A stretch of DNA of 42,422 bases from Deltaproteobacteria bacterium (GTDB taxonomy: Bacteria > Myxococcota > Myxococcia > Myxococcales > 40CM-4-68-19), in contig VBKL01000078.1 of assembly GCA_005879805.1 (NCBI GenBank), forward strand, positions 1 to 42,422, in the 5' to 3' direction. A program made the translations under genes and the position numbers. The notes under the pieces were generated by a model. It did not search any database, had not been told where the DNA came from, and saw only the letters and a program-made list of their open reading frames with translations. This document shows positions 24,398-33,574 of this stretch, piece after piece (within the stretch, counting starts at the first letter, position 1; every line of letters starts with the position of its first letter).

Positions 24398-24928
24398 TCA
24401 GTGATCCCGGCGGTGATCCGGGTCGTCGCCCTCGCGCCCCTCGAGGCGCTCCCAGGCATCGCGAGTGGCGAGCTTCGCGCGCGCCCAGTCGAGCGCGGAG
24501 TGGCCGCGCCGCTGCGCCCAGCTCTTCTCCAGATCGGATTCGACCTCTTCCCACCGCCGGCCGCCGTGCATCATTCGGGCTTCCCAGCCGTGGCGATACG
24601 CGGGTCGCCAGTGCTCGTCGTACGTGAGATCGCTCTCGAAGTACGGCCTCTCCTGGTGCGCCTTGCGCCAGTACGAGTCCTCGATGGTGGGGTTGATGCG
24701 GTGCTCGAGCGCATTCACTCCCAGGCCTCCGGCCGCGGACCCGACGGCGGCGCCCACGATTCCACCCACCGGGCCTGCGATGGCGGTGCCGATCGCCGCG
24801 CCCGCCATGCCCGCCGTGGCAGCTCCCATCGCGGTCGCGCCCGCGACTTCCGGATGCCCTTGCGCCTCGTCCGTAGTTCGAGGCGCATCGATGGGCGGTA
24901 CCTTCTTCACGTCGTCCTTGGTGGCCAT
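24398..24928 (-). CDS. glycine-zipper protein with conserved aromatic C-terminal domain
   Basis: A 176-residue protein. Residues from about 27 to 75 form a glycine zipper (GAATAGMAGAAIGTAIAG, then PVGGIVGAAVGSAAGG), which could insert in a membrane or oligomerise. The C-terminal half has the pattern YWRKAHQERPYFESDLTYDEHWRPAYRHGWEAR and then RRWEEVESDLEKSW. I have seen this arrangement in stress-related proteins of proteobacteria, but there is no assigned function. There is no signal peptide. The start ATG at 24928 is divergent from the lipoprotein gene at 25093; the 164-bp gap must hold both promoters. Confidence 0.7.
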   Translation of the reverse strand: MATKDDVKKVPPIDAPRTTDEAQGHPEVAGATAMGAATAGMAGAAIGTAIAGPVGGIVGAAVGSAAGGLGVNALEHRINPTIEDSYWRKAHQERPYFESDLTYDEHWRPAYRHGWEARMMHGGRRWEEVESDLEKSWAQRRGHSALDWARAKLATRDAWERLEGREGDDPDHRRDH

Positions 24929-25092
24929 ACGCACAAGGTTGGTAGCGCCAGTGCGATATGCCATCGCCGTCTGCCGGGAGCCCGAGTCGGACGAAGCGGC
25001 TGCTTGCACGCCCGTCGTCGTCGGTGTCCGTCCCCTTGTCCGTCCGGTCCTCGATGAGAACCGTTCGCCGGGGACGCGGGGGGAGGGGATTG

Positions 25093-26595
25093 ATGATGCG
25101 CGCCGTACGTTTGCTCGCTTGGCTGTTCGTCGCTGCCGCAGTCGGTTGCAGGGGAGGCCCTGGAGGCGGCGGCGAGGTCGGGACGACACCCGACGCGGGG
25201 CCGGTCGATCCGGGACCGCCCGTCGGTACTCCCGACGCAGGGCCGATCGGCACGCCTGACGCGGGCCCGCCTCTGCCCGATCCGCACAAGGTCGGCGGTC
25301 TCGGCGCCGGTCCCTGGCCGGTGGCGCCGCTCACCGTGTACGGGTCGGCGCAAGGACTTCACGAGCGCCCGATCTCGGCCGCTACCGACGAGGCGGAAAA
25401 TCTCTGGGTGGTGACGGAGCGCGCGCTGTACCTGATGCGCCCGGGCGACAAGACGTTCCGGCGCTACACCGCGGCGGACGGACTGCACTTCGGACCGGGC
25501 TGGACGGATCCTCCCGACTTCACGCTCGTCACCGGCGGAAAAGGGAAGGCCGCCGCGCAGCCTGAGATTCCTTCGAAGAGGCCGGCGATTCCCGCCACCA
25601 TCGGGCAGGCCTTCGTGGGCTACTACGCGCACGACACGCACGAGCCGCAGATGCCGGGCGCGCACACGGACGCCGATCCCATCGCGCACATGGGAAAGAT
25701 GGACGAGGTGCTCCTCCTCGAGGACCTCACGCTCCTCGTGCATCGCTACGATTTCCACAACTCGAACGACGGGCACTTCTACGAGACGCGCGAGATCATG
25801 AACGCGGCGTACGACCACTTCCATCATCCGGGGGAGCTCTACGTCTCGTCGAATCATGGCGTGACCCGCGTCCAGCCCGAGAAGTTCCGGTTGCCCGCCA
25901 CGCCGAGCGAGAAGGGTTTCGCCATTTCGGTCGAGCGCGAGTGGTACGCGGACCACGTGCACCCGTGGGTCTGCGACGGAGCACCCTGCGGCCCGACGGG
26001 TCCGCGGAGCATGTTTGGCGACTTCTTCGGCTTGCTACTCTCCGACGATGGCAGGATCTGGATGGGAGGCCTCACCACCGGCGCGGCGATTCATTGGACG
26101 CCTGATCTCCAGCTCTGGCGCAACAGCTGGAAGCCGGACAACCCGTTCGATCCGTACTTCGGCGATGGCTCGGGACCACCCATCTTCCCCACCGCCCGGG
26201 AAGGCGACTCGGTGAACATCCGCGCCATCGCCGAAACGATGGACGGAACGATCTGGTTCGCCTCCGGTGGCAACGTCGGTTGGCGGGTCCCCTGGAGGGG
26301 CCTCGCGAGTTGGCAGGGTGGATTCCACTTCCAGTACTACGACCCGCAATCGCTCGGCGCCCTGGAGGGCAACATCCTCGAGCTGGTCGGCTGGGACGAT
26401 CGGCTCGTGTTGGGCTTCCCCTTCAGCGGACTTCTCGTCTGGAAGCCGGGTGACCCCAAGGGCCATCGGGTGGGGATCCCGCAGGGACTGCCCGGCGAGC
26501 AGATCGGCCGGCTCTACCTGGATCGGATGACGGATCCTCCCGCGCTCTACGTACCCACGGAGGGCGGACTCGCCGTCTTTCGATCATTGCCGTAA
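25093..26595 (+). CDS. secreted lipoprotein, possible beta-propeller
   Basis: A 500-residue lipoprotein with signal LLAWLFVAAAVGC and a clear lipobox Cys. A linker follows made of repeated (G/V)TPDAGP units, typical of myxobacterial outer-membrane lipoproteins. The globular part has repeated propeller-like blades (ENLWVVTERALYLMRPGDKTFRRYTAADGL, DGRIWMGGLTTGAAIHWT and GTIWFASGGNVGWRV) as in two-component regulator propellers, without any kinase part. Several His/Asp-rich stretches (HDTHEPQMPGAHTDADPIAH) may bind metal. No enzyme motif is recognised. The start ATG at 25093 has GGGAGGGGA at 25081-25089. The next gene starts 9 bp after its stop. Confidence 0.75.
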   Translation: MMRAVRLLAWLFVAAAVGCRGGPGGGGEVGTTPDAGPVDPGPPVGTPDAGPIGTPDAGPPLPDPHKVGGLGAGPWPVAPLTVYGSAQGLHERPISAATDEAENLWVVTERALYLMRPGDKTFRRYTAADGLHFGPGWTDPPDFTLVTGGKGKAAAQPEIPSKRPAIPATIGQAFVGYYAHDTHEPQMPGAHTDADPIAHMGKMDEVLLLEDLTLLVHRYDFHNSNDGHFYETREIMNAAYDHFHHPGELYVSSNHGVTRVQPEKFRLPATPSEKGFAISVEREWYADHVHPWVCDGAPCGPTGPRSMFGDFFGLLLSDDGRIWMGGLTTGAAIHWTPDLQLWRNSWKPDNPFDPYFGDGSGPPIFPTAREGDSVNIRAIAETMDGTIWFASGGNVGWRVPWRGLASWQGGFHFQYYDPQSLGALEGNILELVGWDDRLVLGFPFSGLLVWKPGDPKGHRVGIPQGLPGEQIGRLYLDRMTDPPALYVPTEGGLAVFRSLP

Positions 26596-26604
26596 GAAGG
26601 AGCC

Positions 26605-27513
26605 GTGGACGCCGGCCAACGGGCGCTGGTCGAGCTGGGCCGCGAGCTTTCGCGGCTCGGCTACCATTTCACCACGCCCACGCCGGAGACCCACCGCCGC
26701 GTCGTCTCCCGCAAGGGCGGACTCTCCCGGGACCTGCGCGACGTGTTTGGCTGGAGCCTGCCTTTCGAGCAGGCGCTGCTCCCCCCGCGCCTCTTCGCCC
26801 TGCTCGCCGAGTCGGGAGCGCTGCTACGCGAGGGCGCCCGGCTGCGCAGCGGCGCGCGCTACTCGTCGCTCGGCGATGGGCTCTTCGTCCACTCCGCCTA
26901 TCCGACCCGCGAATCCGACGCGGTCTTCTTCGGGCCCGACACGTACCGGTACTGCGCGCTCCTGGAGGCGCGCGTCGATGGCGCGCGCCGCTGCGTCGAC
27001 GTCGGCGCGGGCTGCGGCGCAGGCGGCATCGTCCTCGCGCCGCGCTGCGAGAGCGTGGTCCTCTGCGACGTCAATCCACGCGCCTTGCGTCTCGCCGAGG
27101 TGAACGCGGCGCTCGCCGGCGTCACATCGAAGATCTCGCTCGTCTGCTCCGACGTGCTCGGGGGCGTCGACGACGGTTTCGATCTGGTGGTGGCGAATCC
27201 GCCCTACCTCGCCGACGAGATGCATCGTGCGTATCGAGACGGCGGCGGCGCGCTCGGCGCCGAGCTTTCCCTCCGCATCGCGCGCGAGGCGCTCGAGCGG
27301 CTCCCGCGCGGCGGCGGCCTCGTGCTCTATACGGCGACCGCGATCGTGGACGGCGAAGATCTCCTGTTGCGCGCGCTCTTGCCGCATTTGCGGGGCGCGC
27401 GCTTCGATTACCGGGAGCTGGATCCGGACGTCTTCGGGGAGGAACTGGACCGCTCGGCGTACCGGAACGTCGAGCGGATCGCCGTGGTGGCGCTCGACGC
27501 CATCAAGGAGTGA
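26605..27513 (+). CDS. class I SAM methyltransferase with NPPY motif
   Basis: A 302-residue methyltransferase. SAM motif I is VDVGAGCGAGG (131-141). The catalytic motif ANPPYL (NPPY 198-201) is typical of HemK/PrmC-like and N6-adenine enzymes that methylate a planar amide or amino nitrogen. About 120 residues precede the SAM domain, including an acidic/aromatic block, and may select the substrate. It is not a clear PrmC because the usual N-terminal domain is not recognisable. The start is a GTG at 26605 behind a strong AAGAAGGAG. It ends 2 bp before the diiron-enzyme start, so both are coupled. Confidence 0.85.
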   Translation: MDAGQRALVELGRELSRLGYHFTTPTPETHRRVVSRKGGLSRDLRDVFGWSLPFEQALLPPRLFALLAESGALLREGARLRSGARYSSLGDGLFVHSAYPTRESDAVFFGPDTYRYCALLEARVDGARRCVDVGAGCGAGGIVLAPRCESVVLCDVNPRALRLAEVNAALAGVTSKISLVCSDVLGGVDDGFDLVVANPPYLADEMHRAYRDGGGALGAELSLRIAREALERLPRGGGLVLYTATAIVDGEDLLLRALLPHLRGARFDYRELDPDVFGEELDRSAYRNVERIAVVALDAIKE

Positions 27514-27515
27514 CG

Positions 27516-28394
27516 ATGGAAGCGAGCGCGCTCCCGGCGCCCGTCGACCCCCACGCCCTGCACCTCATCCTCGCTCACTTCAACCAGAGGAGGCTCCGGC
27601 CGTCCTTGCCGGCACCGTCCTGGCGCGAAGATCTGCGCGAGGAGGCGACGCTGCGAGAGATGGAGGGCGACTTCGTCGAGTCGGAACGCGCCCTCGTCGC
27701 CGACCGGGCGCGAACCGCCCCGATCGATTCCGGATCCTTCGTCCGCTGGTTCGAGTCGCTGCGCGAGACGGGTCCGGGACAAGAGGACCCGCTCTTTCCC
27801 TGGCTGCGGTCCCGCGCTTCGCTCGCCGAGATGCGCTGGTTCCTCGAGCAGGAGGTGGCGGGCGAGGCGGGCTTCGACGATCTCGTGGCGCTCACGCAAG
27901 TGAAGCTGCCCGTGCAGCCGAAGCTGGAGCTGGCGCGCAACTACTGGGACGAGATGGGCCGCGGCCGCGAGAAGGCAATGCACGGACCGCTGCTCGGGAA
28001 CCTCGCCCGCGAGCTGGGAGTCGACGCCGATCCGTCGCGAGTGGTGTGGGAGGCGAACGCTCTCGCCAACCTGCTCGTCGCACTGGCCGCGAATCGCCGC
28101 TACGCGTACCACGCCATCGGCGCGCTCGGAGCCATCGAGATGACGGCGCCCGGACGCGTAGCCGAGGTCGACGCGGGCCTCGCTCGCCTCGGGGTGGCGA
28201 AGGGCGCGCGCCGGTACTTCTCGCTGCACGCGGTGGTGGACCTGCGCCACAGCGCGGCCTGGAACAGGGAGGTGATCCGCCCGCTCGTGGATGGCGATCC
28301 CCGGGCGGCCCGCGCCATCGCGGAGGGAGCGCTGATGCGGCTCGCAGCCGGCGCGCGGTGCTTCGCGAGATACCGGGAGCAGTTCGGGATCTAG
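27516..28394 (+). CDS. haem-oxygenase-like diiron oxidase (HDO / iron-containing redox enzyme family)
   Basis: A 292-residue all-helical protein. Candidate metal ligands are carboxylates in WFLEQEVAGEAGFDDL, then E146 and H156 (WDEMGRGREKAMHG), and the late block LHAVVDLRHSAAW. This is the arrangement of haem-oxygenase-like diiron oxidases, which use O2 to cleave or hydroxylate metabolites, for example in natural-product biosynthesis. The substrate is unknown. I chose the ATG at 27516 because AAGGAG lies 5 bp upstream; a GTG at 27510 would overlap the methyltransferase stop. It converges on the ATP-grasp gene, with only 7 bp between the stops. Confidence 0.8.
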   Translation: MEASALPAPVDPHALHLILAHFNQRRLRPSLPAPSWREDLREEATLREMEGDFVESERALVADRARTAPIDSGSFVRWFESLRETGPGQEDPLFPWLRSRASLAEMRWFLEQEVAGEAGFDDLVALTQVKLPVQPKLELARNYWDEMGRGREKAMHGPLLGNLARELGVDADPSRVVWEANALANLLVALAANRRYAYHAIGALGAIEMTAPGRVAEVDAGLARLGVAKGARRYFSLHAVVDLRHSAAWNREVIRPLVDGDPRAARAIAEGALMRLAAGARCFARYREQFGI

Positions 28395-28401
28395 GAAGCG
28401 A

Positions 28402-29718
28402 TCATCTCAGCCAACCAAATCGCTCGAGATCCCGGCGATCCCCCTTTGCGAATCGGTCGCCGATGTCCAGGCGGTATCGCAGGCCCGGAATCACTACCTG
28501 ATTTGCCAGACCGCGCGCGGCACGTTGCGCATCCTCGACCGTTTCGCCGCGGCCGGTCGTGACGGTGACATATCCCGTCGGACCCGCGGTCACGAGGCGG
28601 CCCCCCACGAGAGCCACTTCCCCGTGGTGCAGATGCTCCTCTTCGTCGGGCCGCAACGGCCGCCGCGTGAGGATGGGCGCGCCTCGCGCGAGCGTGACCG
28701 CGGATGCAGCATGGGGGAAGGGCGGGACCGTGAGCACGATCCCGACGGCGAATCCCGGATGGGTCCGGAAAGTGCCACCGGCGCGCGAGAGCAGCCGCTC
28801 GAAGATCGCATCCCATCCGTCGAGGTGGAGCGCTTCCAGGATGGCCGCCCCCGGATAGCCGAAGCGGCAGGTCAGCTCGAGCGGGAAGACGCCGTCCTCG
28901 TTGACGATGGTGTTGACGTTCACATAGCCGACGTACTTTCCGTCGCGCAGGATTTCCCTGAGGCGCCCGAGCGTCGCCGCGAAGAAGCGTTCCGCTCCCC
29001 GGTACGTGACTAGCGTCCCCATCTCGCCGGTGAGCTCTCCGAGGTCGCCGGGAAAGAAGCGCTTGTGCTCGAAATCGAGGCACGCCGGCGCGAGGAACCG
29101 CTGGCCGTCGAAGTACGCGCCGCTGCCCATCTCCACGCCGCGCAGGTGGTCCATGATCACCACGCGGGGCGGCTCGTCGAACTTCCAGGAATCGCGCTGC
29201 GCCTCGATGAAGGCGGCGACATCGCGGCCGTCGTCGAGCTCGCCTATGTACGTGCGCGAAGACGAGAATCCCCCGCCGCTGAGCTTGAACACCGTCCTGC
29301 GCGGCCGGGCCGAGAGGTCGGCGAGCGCTGCTTCGAAGCTGCCGAAATCGCGCGTCGGCGAGGTCCGAAGCCCCGCCGCGCGCAACGCTTCCTGCCCGAA
29401 TGCGCGATCGTTCTCGAGCCGGTCTCCGAAAGCGCTGCCACCGATGACGCGAAAGCCATCGCGGCGAAGCTCGTCCTGCATCTCTCCATGCGAGGTCTGC
29501 TCGAAGATGACGACGCCGTCCTTCCCGACCCAGGAAAGTTCGCGGTGGAAGTCGTCGGTGCGCTCGAGCAGCCCGAGATAGATCCCGTGGCAGGCCGGGT
29601 CCGCGACGTAGACCTTCACTTCGTGGCCGGCCCGGCGCAGCCGGAGATAGAGATGGCCGAGATCGAGCGACTCGCCGATTCCCAGATAGCGCACGAAGAG
29701 CCTTGTCGCCCGGAGCAT
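28402..29718 (-). CDS. PurD-like ATP-grasp ligase
   Basis: A 438-residue protein. It follows the order of PurD (phosphoribosylamine-glycine ligase). There is a [14 protein letters not shown] start, an ATP-grasp lysine/glycine loop ([14 protein letters not shown]), then [22 protein letters not shown] in place of PurD's NTGGMG, and [25 protein letters not shown]. It is clearly diverged. It is probably an ATP-dependent carboxylate-amine ligase; whether it is the cell's real PurD cannot be told, and no other purine genes are here. I chose the ATG at 29718, which starts on the fold. An upstream ATG at 29757 lies in a palindromic CCATGG that also supplies the start of the divergent exporter gene. 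Confidence 0.75.
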   Translation of the reverse strand: MLRATRLFVRYLGIGESLDLGHLYLRLRRAGHEVKVYVADPACHGIYLGLLERTDDFHRELSWVGKDGVVIFEQTSHGEMQDELRRDGFRVIGGSAFGDRLENDRAFGQEALRAAGLRTSPTRDFGSFEAALADLSARPRRTVFKLSGGGFSSSRTYIGELDDGRDVAAFIEAQRDSWKFDEPPRVVIMDHLRGVEMGSGAYFDGQRFLAPACLDFEHKRFFPGDLGELTGEMGTLVTYRGAERFFAATLGRLREILRDGKYVGYVNVNTIVNEDGVFPLELTCRFGYPGAAILEALHLDGWDAIFERLLSRAGGTFRTHPGFAVGIVLTVPPFPHAASAVTLARGAPILTRRPLRPDEEEHLHHGEVALVGGRLVTAGPTGYVTVTTGRGETVEDAQRAARGLANQVVIPGLRYRLDIGDRFAKGDRRDLERFGWLR

Positions 29719-29755
29719 CCGATCCGGCAAGCGGGATCCGGTAAGGTTCGCCTCC

Positions 29756-30622
29756 ATGGAAACGAGCGCGCCGCCGCGCAACGCGGTGCTGGCGGTGGTT
29801 TGCGCGGCGCTGCTCTGGTCGAGCGGCGGGCTGTTCATCAAGATCGCGCCCTTCGGCCCGCTCGGGGTCGCCTGCGGCCGCGCGCTGGTGACGACGCTCT
29901 TCTACCTGCTCGTCTTGCGGCCGAATCTCCGCGGGGCGCGCATCTCCACCGGGCTCGTCTACGCGGCGATGATCGTCACCTTCGTCTCGGCGACGAAGCT
30001 GACCACCGCGGCGAACGCCATCTTCCTGCAGTACACCGGTCCCGCCTACGTGCTCGCGCTCTCGCCGTTCCTCCTTCGCGAGCCGTTCGAGCGCCTCGAC
30101 GGCTACTGCGTCGCGCTCTCGCTCGGCGGGATGGCGCTCTTCTTCGTCGGTCGCGTGGAGCCCGGCCAGTTCTGGGGCAACGTCCTCGGGGCGCTCTCCG
30201 GGATCGCGTACGCGCTCACCATCGTGCTGCTCAGGCGGGATGCGAAGGAAGGCGCGCGGGACGCGATGCCTTCGACGGTCCTGGGAAACCTGATCGCCGC
30301 CGTCATCACGCTGCCGTTCGCCGCCAGCGGCTTCGCGTCGATCACGGTCCAGGGCGCCCTCGTGCTGCTCTACCTCGGCGTCGTGCAGATGGGCATTGCC
30401 TACCTCCTTCTCGCGAAAGGCCTGCGCTTCGTGCCCGCCGCCGAGGCGAGCCTCATCTCGATGCTCGAGCCGACCCTCAACCCGGTCTGGGTCTATCTCG
30501 GCACCGGCGAGCGCCCCGGTCCGTGGTCGGTGGTGGGAGGCGTCATCGTGCTCGCCGCGGTGACCGTGCGGGCCCTGGCGAAGGGGTCGCCGGCGCCGGC
30601 TACTGCCTCTCGTCCACGATGA
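29756..30622 (+). CDS. EamA/DMT-family transporter
   Basis: A 288-residue membrane protein with ten hydrophobic segments in two EamA repeats. The first begins [25 protein letters not shown] and the second begins [23 protein letters not shown]. Conserved helix-4 residues are seen in [17 protein letters not shown]. This family mostly exports amino acids, nucleotides or small metabolites. Start ATG at 29756. It is divergent from the ATP-grasp gene with only 37 bp between the starts, so joint regulation is possible. Its 3' end overlaps the convergent secreted-protein gene by 23 bp. Confidence 0.88.
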   Translation: METSAPPRNAVLAVVCAALLWSSGGLFIKIAPFGPLGVACGRALVTTLFYLLVLRPNLRGARISTGLVYAAMIVTFVSATKLTTAANAIFLQYTGPAYVLALSPFLLREPFERLDGYCVALSLGGMALFFVGRVEPGQFWGNVLGALSGIAYALTIVLLRRDAKEGARDAMPSTVLGNLIAAVITLPFAASGFASITVQGALVLLYLGVVQMGIAYLLLAKGLRFVPAAEASLISMLEPTLNPVWVYLGTGERPGPWSVVGGVIVLAAVTVRALAKGSPAPATASRPR

Positions 30623-30989
30623 GCGCGTAGAGGACGCTCGCCGCGGGGTCGAAGTACCAGTCCAGCGCGGAGGGGCCGCCGGCCCGGCCCTCGACTCCCG
30701 AGAAATCCGCCGAATCGAGCGTCGCTGCGGAGATCTTCGACGAAGCGCCGACGCCGAAGTAGAGACGCCGGTTCTTTTCCTCGATGTACCAGGCCTTGTG
30801 GTCGACCCAGGCCGGTCGCTGCTTCTGCCGGGCGCGCTTGATCTTGTCCTGCAGCACCGCGCCCGGATCCTTGCCCTGCCAGGCCTCGCGCAATTCGGAG
30901 AGCCGAGCGTCGACGGAAGCCACGCCGTTCGGCTCCCAGGCCAGCGCCGGAGACGAGAGTGCGAGGGCAAGAAGGACCGCGATGCGCAC
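30600..30989 (-). CDS. small secreted protein
   Basis: A 129-residue protein with signal peptide MRIAVLLALALSSPALA and a likely cut before WEPNG. The mature part is basic at first (LQDKIKRARQKQRPAWVDHKAWYIEEKNRRLYFGVG), then acidic and aromatic near the end ([23 protein letters not shown]). I do not recognise a domain. The W/Y-rich middle (AWYIEEKNRRLYFGVG) resembles the lipoprotein-associated segments of outer-membrane biogenesis proteins, but this is only an impression. Start ATG at 30989, divergent from PPK2 at 31059. Confidence 0.7.
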   Translation of the reverse strand: MRIAVLLALALSSPALAWEPNGVASVDARLSELREAWQGKDPGAVLQDKIKRARQKQRPAWVDHKAWYIEEKNRRLYFGVGASSKISAATLDSADFSGVEGRAGGPSALDWYFDPAASVLYALIVDERQ

Positions 30990-31058
30990 TGGACGAGCCT
31001 CCCTGAAGTCGGAGCCACCACGTTAGCCGGAAACGAAAAGTCGCGTAAGATTTCCGCC

Positions 31059-32000
31059 ATGCCCCAGACCATCGTGTTCGACGAGCCGGGCGCGAAGGTG
31101 CGCCTGGATTCGATCTCCACCGACCCGCCGCCGAAGATGACGAAGGCGAAGGCCAAGGAGCGTTTCGAATCGCTCAACGAGGAGCTTTTCGAGCTCCAGG
31201 ACCTGTTGTGGGGCGCGAAGACACACAGCGTCCTGCTCGTCCTGCAAGGGCGCGATGCCGCGGGGAAGGACGGCACCGTCAAGCATGTCGTGGGCGGGCT
31301 CAATCCCCGAGGCGTCCAGGTGACGTCCTTCGGCGTGCCCACGACCGAGGAGCGACAGCATGACTTCCTCTGGCGCGTCCACCGGGTAGCGCCGCGGCAG
31401 GGGGAGTTCTCCATCTTCAACCGGTCCCATTACGAGGACGTCCTGGTCGTCCGGGTGCACGAGCTGGTGAAGAAGTCGGTCTGGAAGACGCGCTACGACT
31501 CGATCAACGCCTTCGAATCCCTGCTCGCAGAGCACGGCTGCATCATCCTCAAGTACTTCCTCCACATCTCGAAGGACGAGCAGGAGAAGCGTCTCCTCGA
31601 GCGGGAAAAGGATCCGGTAGCGGCCTGGAAGATCAACGTCGAGGACTGGAAGGAGCGCGACGAGTGGGGCGACTTCACCGAGGCGTACGAGGATGCGATC
31701 TCGCGCTGCTCTCTGCCCCATGCTCCGTGGATCGTGGTTCCCGCCGACGCCAAGTGGTACCGGAACCTCGTCGTGGCGGAATCCCTCGCGGAGACGCTGC
31801 GCCCGTACCGGAAGGAATGGCTCAAGACGCTCGACCAGGTTGGGAAGGAGCGGCGTGCCGAGCTCACCGCCTGGCATGCGGGGCGCGAGGGAGATTCCGG
31901 CGAGAAAGCCCAGCGCCGTCGGAAGCGGCGCTCGCCGGCCAGGCGCAAGCGGGTCGCGGAGGAGCCGGAACGCGCGGCCACCGATGGAAGCGGCGCCTGA
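31059..32000 (+). CDS. ppk2: polyphosphate kinase 2
   Basis: A 313-residue PPK2-family enzyme, which transfers phosphate between inorganic polyphosphate and nucleotides (NDP to NTP or NMP to NDP). Walker A is QGRDAAGKDGTVK (63-75). The Walker-B-like block FNRSHYEDVLV (120-130) holds the metal-binding acidic residue. The lid region EKRLLEREKDPVAAWKINVEDW and the C-terminal DAKWYRNLVVAESL are also typical. A single PPK2 domain suggests a short class I or class III enzyme; I cannot tell which. The last 35 residues are an unusual Lys/Arg-rich tail (AQRRRKRRSPARRKRV), which may bind polyphosphate or nucleic acid. It ends 10 bp from the convergent SUI1 gene. Confidence 0.92.
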   Translation: MPQTIVFDEPGAKVRLDSISTDPPPKMTKAKAKERFESLNEELFELQDLLWGAKTHSVLLVLQGRDAAGKDGTVKHVVGGLNPRGVQVTSFGVPTTEERQHDFLWRVHRVAPRQGEFSIFNRSHYEDVLVVRVHELVKKSVWKTRYDSINAFESLLAEHGCIILKYFLHISKDEQEKRLLEREKDPVAAWKINVEDWKERDEWGDFTEAYEDAISRCSLPHAPWIVVPADAKWYRNLVVAESLAETLRPYRKEWLKTLDQVGKERRAELTAWHAGREGDSGEKAQRRRKRRSPARRKRVAEEPERAATDGSGA

Positions 32001-32010
32001 GCTGCTCCTT

Positions 32011-32358
32011 CTACCCGACGGTCACCCGCCGGACCCCGCGCGCTTCGAGGATCTTCGGCAGCCGCTTGCGCTGATCTCCTTGCAGCACGATCGAGCCCTC
32101 CTCGTTGACGCCGCCGCAGCCGAGGGCGCCCTTCAGGGCGGACAACCACTCGCCGAGCTCACGAGGTCCGAGACCCAGTTGCTCGACGACGGTGACCTCC
32201 TTGCCGCCGCGGCCCTTGCGCTCGAGTCGCACGACGGCGCGCGCCGGACCTTTCGGGGCCACTGCGGGCTTCGCTTCCGGACCGCGGGGAAGCTCGCCGA
32301 GCTTGTCCTTGAGCGCGCCGAAGGGATTGTGAAAGGGCTTCTTCTCGTCATCGGGCAT
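32011..32358 (-). CDS. bacterial SUI1/YciH-type translation factor
   Basis: A 115-residue protein with a C-terminal SUI1 domain (GGKEVTVVEQLGL, ELGEWLSALKGALGCGG, then QGDQRKRLPKILEARGVRRVTVG). The domain corresponds to eukaryotic eIF1 and E. coli YciH, which affects initiation-codon fidelity. The first 40 residues are a charged, probably disordered leader. Start ATG at 32358. The stop of the upstream rRNA methyltransferase gene lies at 32348-32350, so the two genes overlap by 11 bp and are probably co-translated. A ribosome-linked pair is a sensible reading. Confidence 0.88.
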   Translation of the reverse strand: MPDDEKKPFHNPFGALKDKLGELPRGPEAKPAVAPKGPARAVVRLERKGRGGKEVTVVEQLGLGPRELGEWLSALKGALGCGGVNEEGSIVLQGDQRKRLPKILEARGVRRVTVG

Positions 32359-33574
32359 CGCTGCCTCGGGAAACGATCCAGCGCGCGGCGAAGAAAGCAT
32401 CGGTGCCTTCACGGTGCGGATACGTGCGGAAGAAACCGTCGGACGCCTCGCTCGCCGGATTGCGAACGAGCTCCGGGTGATCGCGCTCGAAGGCCATCGC
32501 AACCTCTTCGTTCTCCTCGGAGCGAATGGTGCAGGTCGCATAGACGATCCGTCCACGGTCGCGCACGTGGGGCAGGGTCTCTTCCAGAATCCCGCGCTGA
32601 AGCCGGGGAAGAGTAGCCAGCTCGCCCTCGTCGATCCGGAAGCGCGCATCGGGTCCGCGCCGCAGGATCCCCAATTCCGAGCAGGGCGCGTCGACCAAGG
32701 CGACGCAGGCGCGGAGGCCGGCGGGCGGGCGGGTAGCGATCTCGACCCGGGCGCCGGCCCTCTGCGCGCGCAGAGCGAGGCGCTGCAGGCGCTCTGCGTC
32801 CGGATCGCACGCGACGAGCCGGCTTTCCCCGCGCAAGTCGGCGGCGAGGGCGAGGCTCTTCCCCCCGGCGCCCGCGCAGGCGTCGAGTACCGTTTCGCCG
32901 GGCCGCGCCTGACAGAGCGACGCGACGAGCTGGCTGCCCTCGTCCTGCACCTCGAAGAGCCCCGCGCGGAACGAGCCGAGCGCGAGCAGATTCGGTCTGG
33001 GAGAAGTCACGACGAGCCCGTGCGGCGCCAGGGCCGTCTCGACCGTTTCGACGCCCTCGTCTCGCAGGCGCACAGCGAGGTCGCGCCGCGTGGTGCGGAG
33101 CGTATTCGTGCGCAAGCAGACGGGGCCGGGCATGCAGATCGCTTTTGCGAATGCATCGGCCTCGGGGCCGAGTTCGCGCGCGAGCAGCGCCTCGAGGAAA
33201 TCGGGTAACGACCACCGATCGGCGAGGCGCTCCGGTCCTGGACGTCGTGCCGGCCAGGGCGGCGGCAGGTCGCACAGCGCAGCGGCCTGCGCTTCTCCCA
33301 CCCCCGAGAGATCGCGCAGGAGGACGAACAGCAGGGCGCGTGGGTCGGCGCTCGCTGCGTGCCAGAGGAGCCGCCGTCGCCAGAGCGCTACGCCGAAGAT
33401 GGCCTCGACCGCGGCGGCCCGCTCGTCACCGTCGAAGGCGCGGCGATTCCGGAGGAAGCGGTCGATCTCACGCTCCGCTGCCGCGCCGGACAAAACGTGC
33501 CCGAGGACCGGAAGCACTTGAGCGATGCGGAGCGCGCGCCAAGGGACTGTCGCGAGCCTGTCGAAGGCATCCAC
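32348..33574 (-). CDS. RsmB-like 16S rRNA (cytosine-5) methyltransferase
   Basis: A NOL1/NOP2/Sun-family methyltransferase of about 408 residues. The N-terminal third is a NusB-like RNA-binding domain (RNRRAFDGDERAAAVEAIFGVALWRRR). The catalytic domain has the SAM loop VLDACAGAGGKSLALA, the catalytic DAPCSELGILRRGPD and the second catalytic Cys in YATCTIRSEENEE. The whole set matches RsmB, which methylates C967 of 16S rRNA. The start is uncertain. I give the GTG at 33574 (VDAFDRLATVPW); an earlier in-frame start near 33661 would add a Cys-rich, unconserved leader. Confidence 0.85.
   Translation of the reverse strand: MDAFDRLATVPWRALRIAQVLPVLGHVLSGAAAEREIDRFLRNRRAFDGDERAAAVEAIFGVALWRRRLLWHAASADPRALLFVLLRDLSGVGEAQAAALCDLPPPWPARRPGPERLADRWSLPDFLEALLARELGPEADAFAKAICMPGPVCLRTNTLRTTRRDLAVRLRDEGVETVETALAPHGLVVTSPRPNLLALGSFRAGLFEVQDEGSQLVASLCQARPGETVLDACAGAGGKSLALAADLRGESRLVACDPDAERLQRLALRAQRAGARVEIATRPPAGLRACVALVDAPCSELGILRRGPDARFRIDEGELATLPRLQRGILEETLPHVRDRGRIVYATCTIRSEENEEVAMAFERDHPELVRNPASEASDGFFRTYPHREGTDAFFAARWIVSRGSDAR

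Noticed and set aside
28391-31420. A 1009-codon minus-strand open frame
   Set aside because: It runs antisense to EamA and PPK2 and out of frame through the ATP-grasp gene; the composition is that of a spurious frame.
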